From the IMG/VR virus record IMGVR_UViG_3300046536_000069, positions 1 through 24,921 of that record: DNA of 24,921 nucleotides, one strand, 5' to 3'. The notes beneath the pieces were generated by a model. That model was not told the origin of the DNA. It ran no database searches and was given only the letters and a program-made list of their open reading frames with translations. Shown one piece after another: positions 1-7,278 of this stretch; position 1 is the first letter of the stretch, and every line of letters begins with the position of its first letter. A program made the translations under genes and the position numbers. Origin of the DNA: a virus.

Positions 1-43
1 GTAAGGACGCCGCCCTGGGTTTTCTAACAAAGGATACGTCACC

Positions 44-706
44 ATGAAACGCTTACTCCTCTCCACCGCCATTGTCTGTGGCGCGCTATGGTTCCATCCA
101 CAGCACGCCTCTGCTGATGTGATCTATACGCTCGACACCACCAATGATTTCGGTGTCTCGGGTGCTGGACCTTATGCTCAGGTCGATATCCACTTCATTG
201 ACAGCACCCACGCCACCGCGAACTTCACCCGTCTTGGCGTGTTTAGCTTCGGCGAGATGGGCCTCGATGTTAACGCCAGCACGTTCGGCATCACCAACCT
301 GTCGTTCACCCAACGTGTTGGGGATTCCCAGACCCCGTCGTATACCGTGAGTTTTGGCACCAAGGTTGGCGGCGTCGGCAATTTCGCCCTCGACTACACG
401 GTCAACCCCAATGGGTTTTCCGACTCAGTCACCCAGGCCAGCTTTGACATCCACAACACCTCGGGCACCTGGGCGGATGAAACCCAGGTGCTGACCGCCT
501 CGGTGCCGGAAGCGGCGGCCCATGTGTTCAATCCGAACGCACCGGCCAACAACAATTCGTTCTTCGCGTCAGGCGGTCCAACCACATGCGACGACTGCGT
601 GATCAACCCGACTGACGGTGGCTCAGTGCCCGAACCGGCGTCCATCGCCATCCTCGGCCTGGGCGTCCTCGGCATCGGCGCCGTGACCGCCAGAAAGCGG
701 CGCTGA
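44..706 (+). CDS. PEP-CTERM-anchored secreted protein
   Basis: A 220-aa exported protein. Residues 1-24 form a signal peptide (KR, then a hydrophobic stretch, ending in HASA before DV). The last 26 residues are a classic PEP-CTERM sorting signal: VPEP at about 195-198, a hydrophobic helix, then RKRR at the end. In known systems this signal is processed by an exosortase, and such proteins go to the surface or exopolysaccharide matrix of Gram-negative bacteria. The body is Thr/Ser/Asn-rich, beta-type and low in Cys apart from one CxxC pair (CDDC) near residue 180; its own function is not recognisable. An AAAGGA ribosome site (29-34) lies 9 bases before the ATG. It points toward the phage genes and is followed at once by a strong hairpin. 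It may be a host gene at the prophage edge or cargo carried by the phage. No exosortase is in the window. Confidence 0.85.
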   Translation: MKRLLLSTAIVCGALWFHPQHASADVIYTLDTTNDFGVSGAGPYAQVDIHFIDSTHATANFTRLGVFSFGEMGLDVNASTFGITNLSFTQRVGDSQTPSYTVSFGTKVGGVGNFALDYTVNPNGFSDSVTQASFDIHNTSGTWADETQVLTASVPEAAAHVFNPNAPANNNSFFASGGPTTCDDCVINPTDGGSVPEPASIAILGLGVLGIGAVTARKRR

Positions 707-711
707 TACCA

Positions 712-739
712 GCGGGCCGGGGGTGCAAGCCCGGCCCGC
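712..739 (+). terminator. Perfect 10-bp GC hairpin after the PEP-CTERM gene
   Basis: A 10-bp perfect inverted repeat (712-721 pairs with 730-739) with an 8-base loop starts six bases after the stop codon at 706. There is no following T run, so it is not a textbook intrinsic terminator. It could be a weak terminator, a pause site or an mRNA 3'-end stabiliser separating the PEP-CTERM gene from the genes downstream. Confidence 0.5.
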
Positions 740-763
740 GCCCATCTCATGGGAAACTGAAGT

Positions 764-1048
764 ATGTGGTTGCCAGACCCAATCATCACCGAAGTCAACA
801 ACGTGGCGCGCATTCACTACGTCGCCAAACTCGATTGCAAAGTTTGGAACGAACACCGCAAACCCAACGAACTACGCCTGCTCACCGGCTGGTGCTGGCA
901 GGCCAAGCATGGCGGTAAATTCCAGCTTGGACTGAAAACCAAGACCGCCTGCTATCGCGACGCCTATTATGCCCTGGTCGCGGGCACCGCCACGCCCTCG
1001 CTGAGCCGCCCCCGGCTGCGCGTGGTGGATAACCGAAAGACCGCGTGA
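764..1048 (+). CDS. Hypothetical protein (94 aa)
   Basis: A 94-aa protein I do not recognise. It is basic and rich in aromatic residues, with two Trp and a Cys near residues 43-46 (GWCWQ), further Cys residues at about 24 and 64, and a positively charged tail. No signal peptide or membrane segment is visible. Its stop codon overlaps the start of the HTH gene as TGATG, so the two are probably translated together, which supports it being a real gene. The start is preceded only by a weak purine stretch. It may be a small phage regulatory or accessory protein; its role is unknown. Confidence 0.6.
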   Translation: MWLPDPIITEVNNVARIHYVAKLDCKVWNEHRKPNELRLLTGWCWQAKHGGKFQLGLKTKTACYRDAYYALVAGTATPSLSRPRLRVVDNRKTA

Positions 1049-1530
1049 TGCCCTTCGCCGCAGGCCCCGCCACACCGCAACAGATCGCCGCGTATGGCCA
1101 CATCGCCATCGCGCTGCGCGATTACCTGAAACGCACCGGCAAGGACATTGGTGATCTCAACAAAGCGATCAATATGCCACGCGGCCATACCTCGGTTTAT
1201 CATTGGCTCAACGGCAAGGGCGGCCCCGGCCCCGAGAACCGCGTCAAGCTGGCCAAGCTGCTCGGCTGCCAGCCCGATGACCTCGCCGCCAAGGTGCGTG
1301 CGCGCGTGCCAGACGGCGTCAAGGCTATCCCCGCACCGTCTGCACCCCGCACCGCCTCGGGCGCCGCCTGGGTGTCCCCCAGGCGGGCGGACGCGCTGGC
1401 ATTCGTGGTCACCGCCCAGGGCGAGGCCCATATCAAGCTGGACGTGACGCTGCCGCTCGCCGAAGGCTCGGCGCTGCTGCGGATGTTGCTCGACGCGGGC
1501 GTCGTGTTCAGCCCGAGCGACGAAAAATGA
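1048..1530 (+). CDS. HTH (Cro/C1-like) DNA-binding protein
   Basis: A 160-aa protein. Residues about 15-70 look like an XRE/Cro-type helix-turn-helix: an N-terminal helix with ALRDYLKRTGKDIGDLN, then a recognition region with TSVYHWLNGKGGPGPEN, then KLAKLLGCQPDDLAAK. The C-terminal half (about 105-160) has an Ala/Pro-rich linker and a short mixed alpha/beta piece, perhaps for dimerisation. I chose the ATG at 1048 because it overlaps the stop of the gene before it (TGATG); a GTG one codon upstream is also possible. Its own stop overlaps the next ATG as ATGA, so three small genes form one plus-strand unit. It is likely a phage transcriptional regulator; the target is unknown. Confidence 0.75.
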   Translation: MPFAAGPATPQQIAAYGHIAIALRDYLKRTGKDIGDLNKAINMPRGHTSVYHWLNGKGGPGPENRVKLAKLLGCQPDDLAAKVRARVPDGVKAIPAPSAPRTASGAAWVSPRRADALAFVVTAQGEAHIKLDVTLPLAEGSALLRMLLDAGVVFSPSDEK

Positions 1531-1706
1531 AGCAGTGCCGGTTCGGTCATCTGCTACACAGCCGCAACGCGACGTTGATGCGTCATTCCCAAACCGGCAA
1601 ATCCTGGCTGCGATGTCTGGTCTGCCACGCCGCACGGCAGCGGAAATTTAGGCATGAAAAAAGCCCCGCCATCGCTGGCGGGGCCAAGGCTGTCCAATCT
1701 CGATAG
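1527..1706 (+). CDS. Small Cys/His zinc-finger-like phage protein
   Basis: A 59-aa basic protein read directly from the sequence. It has the pattern C-x3-H (residues 4-8), about 21 residues, then C-x2-C-H (30-34), followed by AARQRKFR. This spacing resembles small HNH-derived zinc-finger proteins common in phages, where the metal site remains but no nuclease His-Asn-His core is evident. Its ATG overlaps the stop of the HTH gene (ATGA), which supports translation. The last 15 or so codons run through the stem of the terminator of the opposing tail operon, so the C-terminal tail may be of little functional weight. Function unknown; a nucleic-acid-binding role is inferred only from the Cys/His and Arg/Lys content. 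Confidence 0.6.
   Translation: MKQCRFGHLLHSRNATLMRHSQTGKSWLRCLVCHAARQRKFRHEKSPAIAGGAKAVQSR
1657..1684 (-). terminator. Rho-independent terminator of the tail operon
   Basis: On the minus strand an 8-bp GC stem (GCCCCGCC with GGCGGGGC, loop of 6) is followed directly by six T residues. It begins 33 bases after the last minus-strand stop codon (1717). On the plus strand no T run follows, so it serves the tail operon only, although it lies inside the 3' part of a convergent plus-strand gene. Confidence 0.9.
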
Positions 1707-1716
1707 GCTGACTATA

Positions 1717-1914
1717 TCACACGTCGCGATCCACCGCGAACCATTGATTGCGGTTGATGGTCACGGTGCGGCTGGCCTGCGTGGCGGGATCATAGAGCGT
1801 GATGTCCATGTTCCCCGGCCGCCATGAATTGGCGATGCCGGTGACGGACGATCCCAGCCACACGTCGCCGAATTTGACCGCGCTCACTTGCACCGTGACG
1901 CGTTGCAGGCTCAT
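1717..1914 (-). CDS. Hypothetical protein, last gene of tail operon (65 aa)
   Basis: A 65-aa protein of beta-strand character (VTVQVSAVKFGDVWLG, then DITLYDPATQASRTVTINRNQWFAV). A longer in-frame reading upstream exists, but the ATG at 1914 overlaps the stop of the gene before it as ATGA, matching the junction style of this operon, so I take the short form. It is the final gene before the terminator. It is unrecognised; its place behind a tail fibre and an Ig-like gene suggests a small virion or fibre accessory, but that is inference only. Confidence 0.6.
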   Translation of the reverse strand: MSLQRVTVQVSAVKFGDVWLGSSVTGIANSWRPGNMDITLYDPATQASRTVTINRNQWFAVDRDV

Positions 1915-2117
1915 TGCACCCGCGCCTCGCCGTCCATCTTGGATGGCGTGCTGTGCATCGGCGGCATCTGCTGCCCCTGCAATTGCGACTGCGCCTGCTT
2001 CTGCAATTCGGCGATCAATTCGGCGACCTCGCCGAACGGCTGCTTGGCCAACGTGCCCATGATCTGGTTGGCCTGTATCATGTTCAGCGTCCAAACGATT
2101 TCCGGGTCTTTAGGCAT
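1911..2117 (-). CDS. Hypothetical small helical protein (68 aa)
   Basis: A 68-aa protein preceded by a strong AGGAGA ribosome site on the minus strand. Residues about 8-47 are predicted helical and amphipathic (TLNMIQANQIMGTLAKQPF, then EVAELIAELQKQAQSQL), followed by a Gln/Pro/Met-rich tail. The middle resembles short phage proteins found beside tail fibres, but I cannot name a family. It is coupled by ATGA to the next gene. Possible roles are a fibre assembly helper or a minor virion protein; neither can be shown from sequence. Confidence 0.65.
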   Translation of the reverse strand: MPKDPEIVWTLNMIQANQIMGTLAKQPFGEVAELIAELQKQAQSQLQGQQMPPMHSTPSKMDGEARVQ

Positions 2118-2126
2118 ATGCGTCTC

Positions 2127-2561
2127 CTATGTTGGTGGGGTGTAGGTGGCAACGACGGAATTTGACGTTGCCGAGGCGGCACCGATGAGGTTAGCCGCCG
2201 TCACGCTACAGGTGAAAGTGCTACCTTCGTCAGTTGCTGTAACGGCACAGAAAGGCCCAACCATCGTCACGTCAGTGGCATTGCTGAGCCATTGGTAGGT
2301 ATAGTGGTTTGGTTCGTTGGTCCAGTTGCCCATCGTGCAATTCAACAGGTTCCCCGACTGCGACAGATACGGCGTATCAACCACCACAGGCGCGGCCGTG
2401 GGCAGCGGTGGTCCTACCGGGGTCGGAAGCACCGTCGCCGGTTGCCACGGGTGTTCGATGATTGGGCCTGCTGGCGGATATAGCGCCGAGGCTGGTGGCT
2501 GGGTGGGCGGCGTCGGAATTGTCGTGCCGGGATCGACCTCTGGCTGATCGGATTCAGACAT
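2127..2561 (-). CDS. Ig-like domain protein beside the tail fibre
   Basis: A 144-aa protein. Residues 1-58 are Pro/Thr-rich and probably extended. Residues about 60-140 fit an immunoglobulin-like fold: a first Cys followed by GNW, then YTYQWL, then TFTCSVTAANLIG, which gives the usual Cys-Trp-Cys spacing and the ends of strands B, C and F. Ig-like domains are widespread on phage virion surfaces, where they are thought to bind cell-surface sugars weakly. A strong GGAGG site lies 7 bases before the start, which overlaps the end of the tail fibre gene by 8 bases. That context supports a surface protein attached to, or acting with, the fibre. The attachment is inference. Confidence 0.7.
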   Translation of the reverse strand: MSESDQPEVDPGTTIPTPPTQPPASALYPPAGPIIEHPWQPATVLPTPVGPPLPTAAPVVVDTPYLSQSGNLLNCTMGNWTNEPNHYTYQWLSNATDVTMVGPFCAVTATDEGSTFTCSVTAANLIGAASATSNSVVATYTPPT

Positions 2562-4602
2562 GACGTGCCTCCAAGGCTGCGATCTTGCGGTTGAGTTGCG
2601 CGATGGCGCGGAACAGATGCGCGAACAGCGCGGGCGGATCGAGATGATCGACCGGTGGTTCGTCGCCCTCAGACGGCGCTTCCATCACCGCGTCTGGCAA
2701 TGTCATACGAACATCGGTCGAGATCATCCCATAAGGGACGGGCGCAGCGCGGTAGTCCTCGCGCCATTCAAATGACTTCGTCGGCGTGGCACAGATCGCG
2801 CTTAGGCTGTCGAAATCATCCGCCTCTCGGATGTTACGTTTGAAACGAGGATCGGACCGGTAGGTGTTGGCCAGCCATCCCGAATTGTCGCTGTCGGTCC
2901 ACTGCAACGAGGTGCTATACATTTGCAGATTGCGGACGCGCTGGTTATTGCCAACGATGACTTCCTTTTCCCAGCCGTTGATCCGGCACCACATCCAGTT
3001 GCCGTCCCAGCGCCAACCGATCTGCACGCCGTTGCCGTTATACATGACGCCATCAGCATTGAGCGAAGCGCCACCGCCGTCGTAGGAATAGACTTGGGTG
3101 TGAGCCTGCACGATGCTGCCAGAATAAAGCACGGTGGCGGCCATTGTGCCGCCTACGTTGGCGTCGTTGTTGACGGTAAAGTGGCCATTGAAAACACCGG
3201 CGCCGTTGCAACTAAAATAGTTGGTAACGATCGAGCCAGCCGCAGCCACTTGGTTGCCGACCCACAGGCTGCCGTTGATTGATGCGGAGCCATAAAATGT
3301 CATATAGCCGTTGTTGTCGAATACCACGTCCGCGCGCAACGGATTGCCGTTGCCATCCATTTGCCCGAGCCACAGGCCGGTGCCATCGACCCACATGCCC
3401 TTGGCAACGCCGCCGGTCCAGTAGCAGCACACCGAAGGTGCGACACCACCACCGCTCAGACCACTGGCGGAAATGATGCGACTGCCATCAACTCTCAGGA
3501 TGTTACGGACATATAAACTTCCAGTGCCATCCAACGTCATGATCCAGGCGCCGGGCGCGGCCCAGGCGCGCAACCCGGTCTGGCCGTCCCAGGCGTCATA
3601 CCAACTTCCCGCCCATTGCCGGTAGCGGTAGCGGCCATCCCAGAAATTGGCGAAATCGGTGTAACCGAAAAACGTCGTGGAGTGGTGGAATGCAGTGCCA
3701 AACACTTCAAGCGGCGCGTATACGTTCAATTGCCCAGAAAGATTTCCGCCACCGAGTGGCAGGTAACCCCCGACCACGGCGCCGACCCAGCTTTGCATGG
3801 CGATCTGGCCGACAAAGGTGCCGTCCACCGCCACATTGACGTTGCCGTCCCAGCCGAACGCGATATGGTGCTGCGCCCAATAACCGCCGAGACCATTGTA
3901 GGAAATCCCGGTGCTGCCGACGCCGAGTGCGCCGCTCATCACATCGCCAGCCAGTCGCACATAAGGCAGCGACGCACCATTGACGGTGGGGCCATGACTG
4001 AAGTTCACCACGCCCGTGGCACGGTTGATGCTTAGCGGTGTGTCGAGATAGCCGCCCTGGTCGTTGAAACTGTTGATGTCAAAATTGGAACCCGAGTTGC
4101 CGCCCTGCTCAGGTGCGTTGTCGGGCAGAAACACTTGCCAGCGCGCGAACGTGCCGGTGTAGCCAGCAAGAAAGGCATACTGTCCTTGCTGACGTGTCAG
4201 GTTGATCGCTACTGAGCCAGATGGCGCGGTGATGCCGAGCGTGCTGGCATTGATCTGAAGCGGGCCGGAAAGGGCGCCTCCTGTGAGCGGCAGGAAGTTG
4301 GTGCCGATCGAACTCTGTGCGACATGGACAAGGGCGGCGCGGAAATGGGTTTCCAATGCCGTCATCCCAGCGGGCGTGCCGTCGTCCAGCATGTCCTGAT
4401 TGATTTCATCGACGGTGAACTGACCGATCATGGCGCTGATCAGCGATGCCTGCCGCCAGACTTTGTTCAGTTGGATCGACAGCGCGGTGCCGGTGGAAAA
4501 TCCGAGGATGCGCGCGGTAAACCCGGTCGCGATGTATTGCGACTGCGGCAACACGTCGGCTGCCGGATCGCCCGCGAATGTCAGGAAGTCATTGGTTGCC
4601 AT
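2554..4602 (-). CDS. Tail fibre with C-terminal S74 self-cleaving chaperone
   Basis: A 682-aa receptor-binding tail fibre. Residues about 1-95 resemble a conserved N-terminal anchoring region of alphaproteobacterial phage fibres (FLTFAGDPAADVLPQSQY, then LNKVWRQASLISAMIGQFTVD). The shaft holds repeats of the LPLTGGALSG type (about 103-112, 216-225, 279-288) and one module with NRATG near 193. The C-terminus (583-682) is a Peptidase_S74 intramolecular chaperone: SDPRFKRNI with Ser583 and Lys588 at the S+5 spacing known for the catalytic dyad of endosialidase-type chaperones. Cleavage would fall just before Ser583 and release about 100 residues ending in a helix (FRAIAQLNRKIAALEARHV) suited to trimer formation. 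It follows the DUF2612 gene, the usual place for a fibre. Confidence 0.9.
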   Translation of the reverse strand: MATNDFLTFAGDPAADVLPQSQYIATGFTARILGFSTGTALSIQLNKVWRQASLISAMIGQFTVDEINQDMLDDGTPAGMTALETHFRAALVHVAQSSIGTNFLPLTGGALSGPLQINASTLGITAPSGSVAINLTRQQGQYAFLAGYTGTFARWQVFLPDNAPEQGGNSGSNFDINSFNDQGGYLDTPLSINRATGVVNFSHGPTVNGASLPYVRLAGDVMSGALGVGSTGISYNGLGGYWAQHHIAFGWDGNVNVAVDGTFVGQIAMQSWVGAVVGGYLPLGGGNLSGQLNVYAPLEVFGTAFHHSTTFFGYTDFANFWDGRYRYRQWAGSWYDAWDGQTGLRAWAAPGAWIMTLDGTGSLYVRNILRVDGSRIISASGLSGGGVAPSVCCYWTGGVAKGMWVDGTGLWLGQMDGNGNPLRADVVFDNNGYMTFYGSASINGSLWVGNQVAAAGSIVTNYFSCNGAGVFNGHFTVNNDANVGGTMAATVLYSGSIVQAHTQVYSYDGGGASLNADGVMYNGNGVQIGWRWDGNWMWCRINGWEKEVIVGNNQRVRNLQMYSTSLQWTDSDNSGWLANTYRSDPRFKRNIREADDFDSLSAICATPTKSFEWREDYRAAPVPYGMISTDVRMTLPDAVMEAPSEGDEPPVDHLDPPALFAHLFRAIAQLNRKIAALEARHV

Positions 4603-4621
4603 GGTTGGCGTGCCCCTTGTT

Positions 4622-5326
4622 TTATACCGTCAGAACGATGACGCCCCACGCTCCCTGATTGAAGCCGCCCAGCGGTCCGCCTTGCGAGCCGTCGATGTTG
4701 AATGCAAAAATCTGTTCCGTAGACACGGTTGATTCGATGAAATTGACATGCACGCCGCTGGGCTTCACCGGGAAGTCCTGTTCCAGCACTCTGAGCAACA
4801 GCGAGTTGATCAGCACGCCGGGTATCAGCACGTCCATCGCCATACGACCGGGCGGCGTGTCGCCCAAATCCTGAATGACAGTACCGGGAAACACCCGGTC
4901 CAGATCGTCAGCAATGCCTGGAACAGTGCCGTCCCACTGGTTGGCAATCGCCTGTAATTTCAACACCGACCGATAGGTGTCATCGTCCAGTGCGGTGATC
5001 TGATCAACCGGGTCATACTGGCCGAGCCAGATGCCCTGATTGAACCCGGTGCGCGGGCTGTCGCCCGGTGTGCCGTCGTAACTGTCGTTGAAGGAAAAGA
5101 ACACCCCTGCGACCGGGGTTTCCACATAGCGGGTGCGCCCGATCCATTGCCCGACCTGATCAAGCTGCACACCGACAGCGGTATCCAGATCGAAATCCGC
5201 CGTCAGCTTGGCCAGCATGTCCTGCGCGTCGATCAGCGGCTGCACCAGCACGGCGACCGTGTTGACGAAACGCGGTTTGTCGCTATGCCATGAGGTGATC
5301 CGGCCGATGTAATCAGCGAGTGTCAT
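4622..5326 (-). CDS. DUF2612 / gpI-like baseplate-to-fibre protein
   Basis: A 234-aa protein that fits the DUF2612 phage family by its opening (ADYIGRITSWHSDKPRFVNTV) and by LDTAVGVQLDQVGQWIGR at about 46-63. In contractile phages, proteins of this position and type (P2 gpI-like) join the baseplate wedge to the tail fibre. The C-terminal part has FNQGAWG, which repeats the FNQGIWLGQ motif near residue 95. It starts with ATG at 5326 after a GAGG ribosome site, and the next gene downstream is the tail fibre. Upstream it is separated from the J gene by a plus-strand gene, so it may depend on read-through across that insert. Confidence 0.85.
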   Translation of the reverse strand: MTLADYIGRITSWHSDKPRFVNTVAVLVQPLIDAQDMLAKLTADFDLDTAVGVQLDQVGQWIGRTRYVETPVAGVFFSFNDSYDGTPGDSPRTGFNQGIWLGQYDPVDQITALDDDTYRSVLKLQAIANQWDGTVPGIADDLDRVFPGTVIQDLGDTPPGRMAMDVLIPGVLINSLLLRVLEQDFPVKPSGVHVNFIESTVSTEQIFAFNIDGSQGGPLGGFNQGAWGVIVLTV

Positions 5327-5329
5327 GCG

Positions 5330-5542
5330 ATGCCCTCAGATATAAAAATCCCCACAGCAGTATGGTCGGGCACCTTCCGGGTGTTCGGCATCGACCTCAA
5401 ATGCCACGTGCTGGACACCGGCCAGCGCATCATCGATGCCGAGAGTTTCCAGCAATTCATGGACGCGCTGGCGGACGGCCAGCCGGTCACCGACGACGCG
5501 GACCTGATGGCGTTCCTGCGCTGGCAGAAGCGGCTTAGCTGA
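5330..5542 (+). CDS. Opposite-strand small protein inside tail operon (70 aa)
   Basis: A 70-aa plus-strand protein filling the only sizeable gap (5327-5534) in the minus-strand baseplate cluster. Its composition is protein-like throughout: WSGTFRVFGIDLKCHVLD, then GQRIIDAESFQQFMDAL, then DDADLMAFLRWQKRL. It resembles small phage or plasmid proteins of unknown function with a WSGTF...DGQRIIEA pattern, from memory only. Its start is 3 bases from the divergent DUF2612 start (5326), and its stop overlaps the end of the J gene by 8 bases tail to tail. No strong ribosome site or clear promoter is visible. It may be an autonomously expressed cargo gene (moron). Confidence 0.7.
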   Translation: MPSDIKIPTAVWSGTFRVFGIDLKCHVLDTGQRIIDAESFQQFMDALADGQPVTDDADLMAFLRWQKRLS

Positions 5543-6767
5543 CCGTGATGATCACGTCGGTCGGATCGCAGACGGCCATCTGGAAAATGTTCAGCGTGAT
5601 GTTGGCGGTGCCATAGGTGCCGGTGACCGGGCTGGCCATCGTCATCGCGGTGATGTCATAGGTTGCGGTGGCATTCTCTGGCACGTCGGTAGCACCGTCC
5701 AGATTGGCGGGTAGCCACAGCTTGGAATAGATCACCGAGACGCCCGACCCCAGCCCGTTGATGTAGGCCGCCACGGTGTCGCGGATCGCCTGGGCGATGA
5801 TGGTGGAATAGCCCGCCTTCGCGGTCAGTGTGATATGCACCCCGATCGCCACCGCCGTCGGAATAAAGAACCCGATATCGTGCGGCAGGCCATAGACGTC
5901 GTCTACCAGTTCACGCGTGCTGCCGTAGGTGTAGGCGCCGGGCGTTTTCTTCAGCAGGATGGTCTGGCAGATTTGAATCGCGTCACCGCCCTGCACCACG
6001 AGGCTGATGCTGTGCGGTGGCAGCGGCCCCTCGCCCAGCGGCGGCACCGCCGTCGTGTAGTCGACGTTGGTGTCGTTTTCGTAGCCTTTGGTGGCGATCA
6101 CCCCGGGCAGCGCGGCCACCGCGCCGATGATGCCTGACAGCACCGACAAGGCGGGGAGCGCCGTGGAGACGCTCTGGCGGATGCGCAGCAAAGCGTCGCT
6201 TTCAACCGGCGCGCCCACCGTCACCGGGCCGTTGGTCGCGGACTGCCAGCCCAGCGTCACGGTGTAGATGCGGCTGATGTCCCCGTCGGGCGCCGTCACC
6301 GCGCCCGGTGTCTGACAGGTCGCGGTCACGATGATGTCGCCATTGGGTGGTATCGTCACGCTGGCAGGCAGTGCCCAGTTGTTGCCGGGAGTGTCCTGCA
6401 CGATGCCGTTGGTGATCACGGTCCCGGCCACGCCGATAATGGTCATCGGCGCGGTTGAATTGCTCGGCACGTGGCGCGCCATGCCGTTGATCTTGACCAT
6501 GCTGGACAAGCCCACCCCCTGCGCGGTGGACGGGCTGAACGAATTGTAAACCGCGACACAGGCGGCATTGGTGTCACTGAGCGCCAGCGCAAAAATCCCG
6601 ATCAGTTGGCCGTCCTGGCTGTCGTTGTCGATCACGGTGTCGCTGCCGTAGATCGCCTGCAACTGGCCTTTCAGGAACGCCAGCACGGCGGCGTAGTCGG
6701 GAGCGTGGATGCCGGTGCGATCGACGTAGGCTGCGGTGGGTGAGACTGGCGCAACGGTTCCCGACAT
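5535..6767 (-). CDS. Baseplate J-like wedge protein (gp47/gp6 type)
   Basis: A 410-aa protein with the organisation of the baseplate J family (P2 gpJ, Mu gp47, T4 gp6), the main wedge subunit forming the ring around the hub. Visible features are the N-terminal region (VLAFLKGQLQAIYG, then DGQLIGIFALALSDT), a middle Ig-like beta domain with IPPNGDIIVTATCQTPGAV, the segment ESDALLRIRQSVS near 213, and the C-terminal region with GVHITLTAKAGYS. Its length is usual for the family. Its ATG follows the stop of the Pro/Arg-rich gene directly (TGAATG). The neighbours are a gp25-like wedge upstream and a gpI-like protein downstream. Confidence 0.93.
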   Translation of the reverse strand: MSGTVAPVSPTAAYVDRTGIHAPDYAAVLAFLKGQLQAIYGSDTVIDNDSQDGQLIGIFALALSDTNAACVAVYNSFSPSTAQGVGLSSMVKINGMARHVPSNSTAPMTIIGVAGTVITNGIVQDTPGNNWALPASVTIPPNGDIIVTATCQTPGAVTAPDGDISRIYTVTLGWQSATNGPVTVGAPVESDALLRIRQSVSTALPALSVLSGIIGAVAALPGVIATKGYENDTNVDYTTAVPPLGEGPLPPHSISLVVQGGDAIQICQTILLKKTPGAYTYGSTRELVDDVYGLPHDIGFFIPTAVAIGVHITLTAKAGYSTIIAQAIRDTVAAYINGLGSGVSVIYSKLWLPANLDGATDVPENATATYDITAMTMASPVTGTYGTANITLNIFQMAVCDPTDVIITVS

Positions 6768-7193
6768 TCACCAAACTCCCGCTGCCAGCGAAATCCGGAA
6801 TTGCGTGATGTTGACCAGCCCGGTCTGGGTCAGGTCAGCGGGCACCATGATCACCCGGGTGCCGCCCGTGCCCAGCACACCCACCGCGACCGCCCCCGTC
6901 ACCTCGGCCAGCGGCGTTGGCACAGGCGCTGGCGGCGCTGGTGCGCGCAGCACGAGGCGCACCGGCCGGGGTGGCGTCGGCAGCACCAGCCGCAGCACCG
7001 GTTGCAGCTTCGGCAAGGCCAAGGCCGCAGGGCGCGCCCTGGCGGGGCGTGGCGGGGCTGCGACGGCAGGCGGGGCAACGAGCCGCAGTCGCGGCGCTGC
7101 GACGCGTAGCGCCACCTGGGGACGCGGACGGGGCGCTTGCCGCGCCCGCAGCACGCGCGATGGCGGGTCGGGCTTCAGGATGGCCAGTGGCAT
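6768..7193 (-). CDS. Pro/Arg/Ala-rich protein with wedge-like C-terminal peptide
   Basis: A 141-aa, very basic protein. Residues about 8-95 are almost only Pro, Arg, Ala, Val and Leu, so probably extended or disordered. The last 31 residues (MVPADLTQ, then NITQFRISLAAGVW at the end) closely match the last 32 of the gp25-like protein encoded just upstream (MVPADLTQ, then DITDFEIQTLNAGSW). The ATG follows that gene's TAG directly, and its own stop abuts the J gene. The shared peptide and the 25-base DNA repeat show that a part of the wedge gene was duplicated. It is possibly a baseplate linker or decoration protein. A plus-strand reading of the same DNA is open but has no such support. Confidence 0.7.
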   Translation of the reverse strand: MPLAILKPDPPSRVLRARQAPRPRPQVALRVAAPRLRLVAPPAVAAPPRPARARPAALALPKLQPVLRLVLPTPPRPVRLVLRAPAPPAPVPTPLAEVTGAVAVGVLGTGGTRVIMVPADLTQTGLVNITQFRISLAAGVW

Positions 7194-7278
7194 CTACCAG
7201 CTTCCCGCGTTCAGGGTTTGAATCTCAAAATCGGTGATATCGCTGCGTGGCCCCTGGGTCAGATCGGCGGGCACCATG
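6825..7278. repeat. 25-base direct repeat in two adjacent baseplate genes
   Basis: Bases 6825-6849 and 7254-7278 differ at only 2 of 25 positions. They encode the shared MVPADLTQ peptide at the C-termini of the Pro/Arg-rich protein and the gp25-like protein. The copies lie 429 bases apart in the same frame context, which indicates a duplication of the gene end rather than chance. Confidence 0.8.

Noticed and set aside
967-1635. Minus-strand open frame of 222 codons
   Set aside because: It lies beyond the operon terminator and antisense to the HTH and Cys/His genes, which show motifs and coupled starts.
6736-7221. Plus-strand open frame of 161 codons opposite the Pro/Arg-rich gene
   Set aside because: The minus-strand gene abuts its neighbours and shares a C-terminal peptide with the gp25-like protein. 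The plus frame has only Arg/Gly/Ala-rich sequence.
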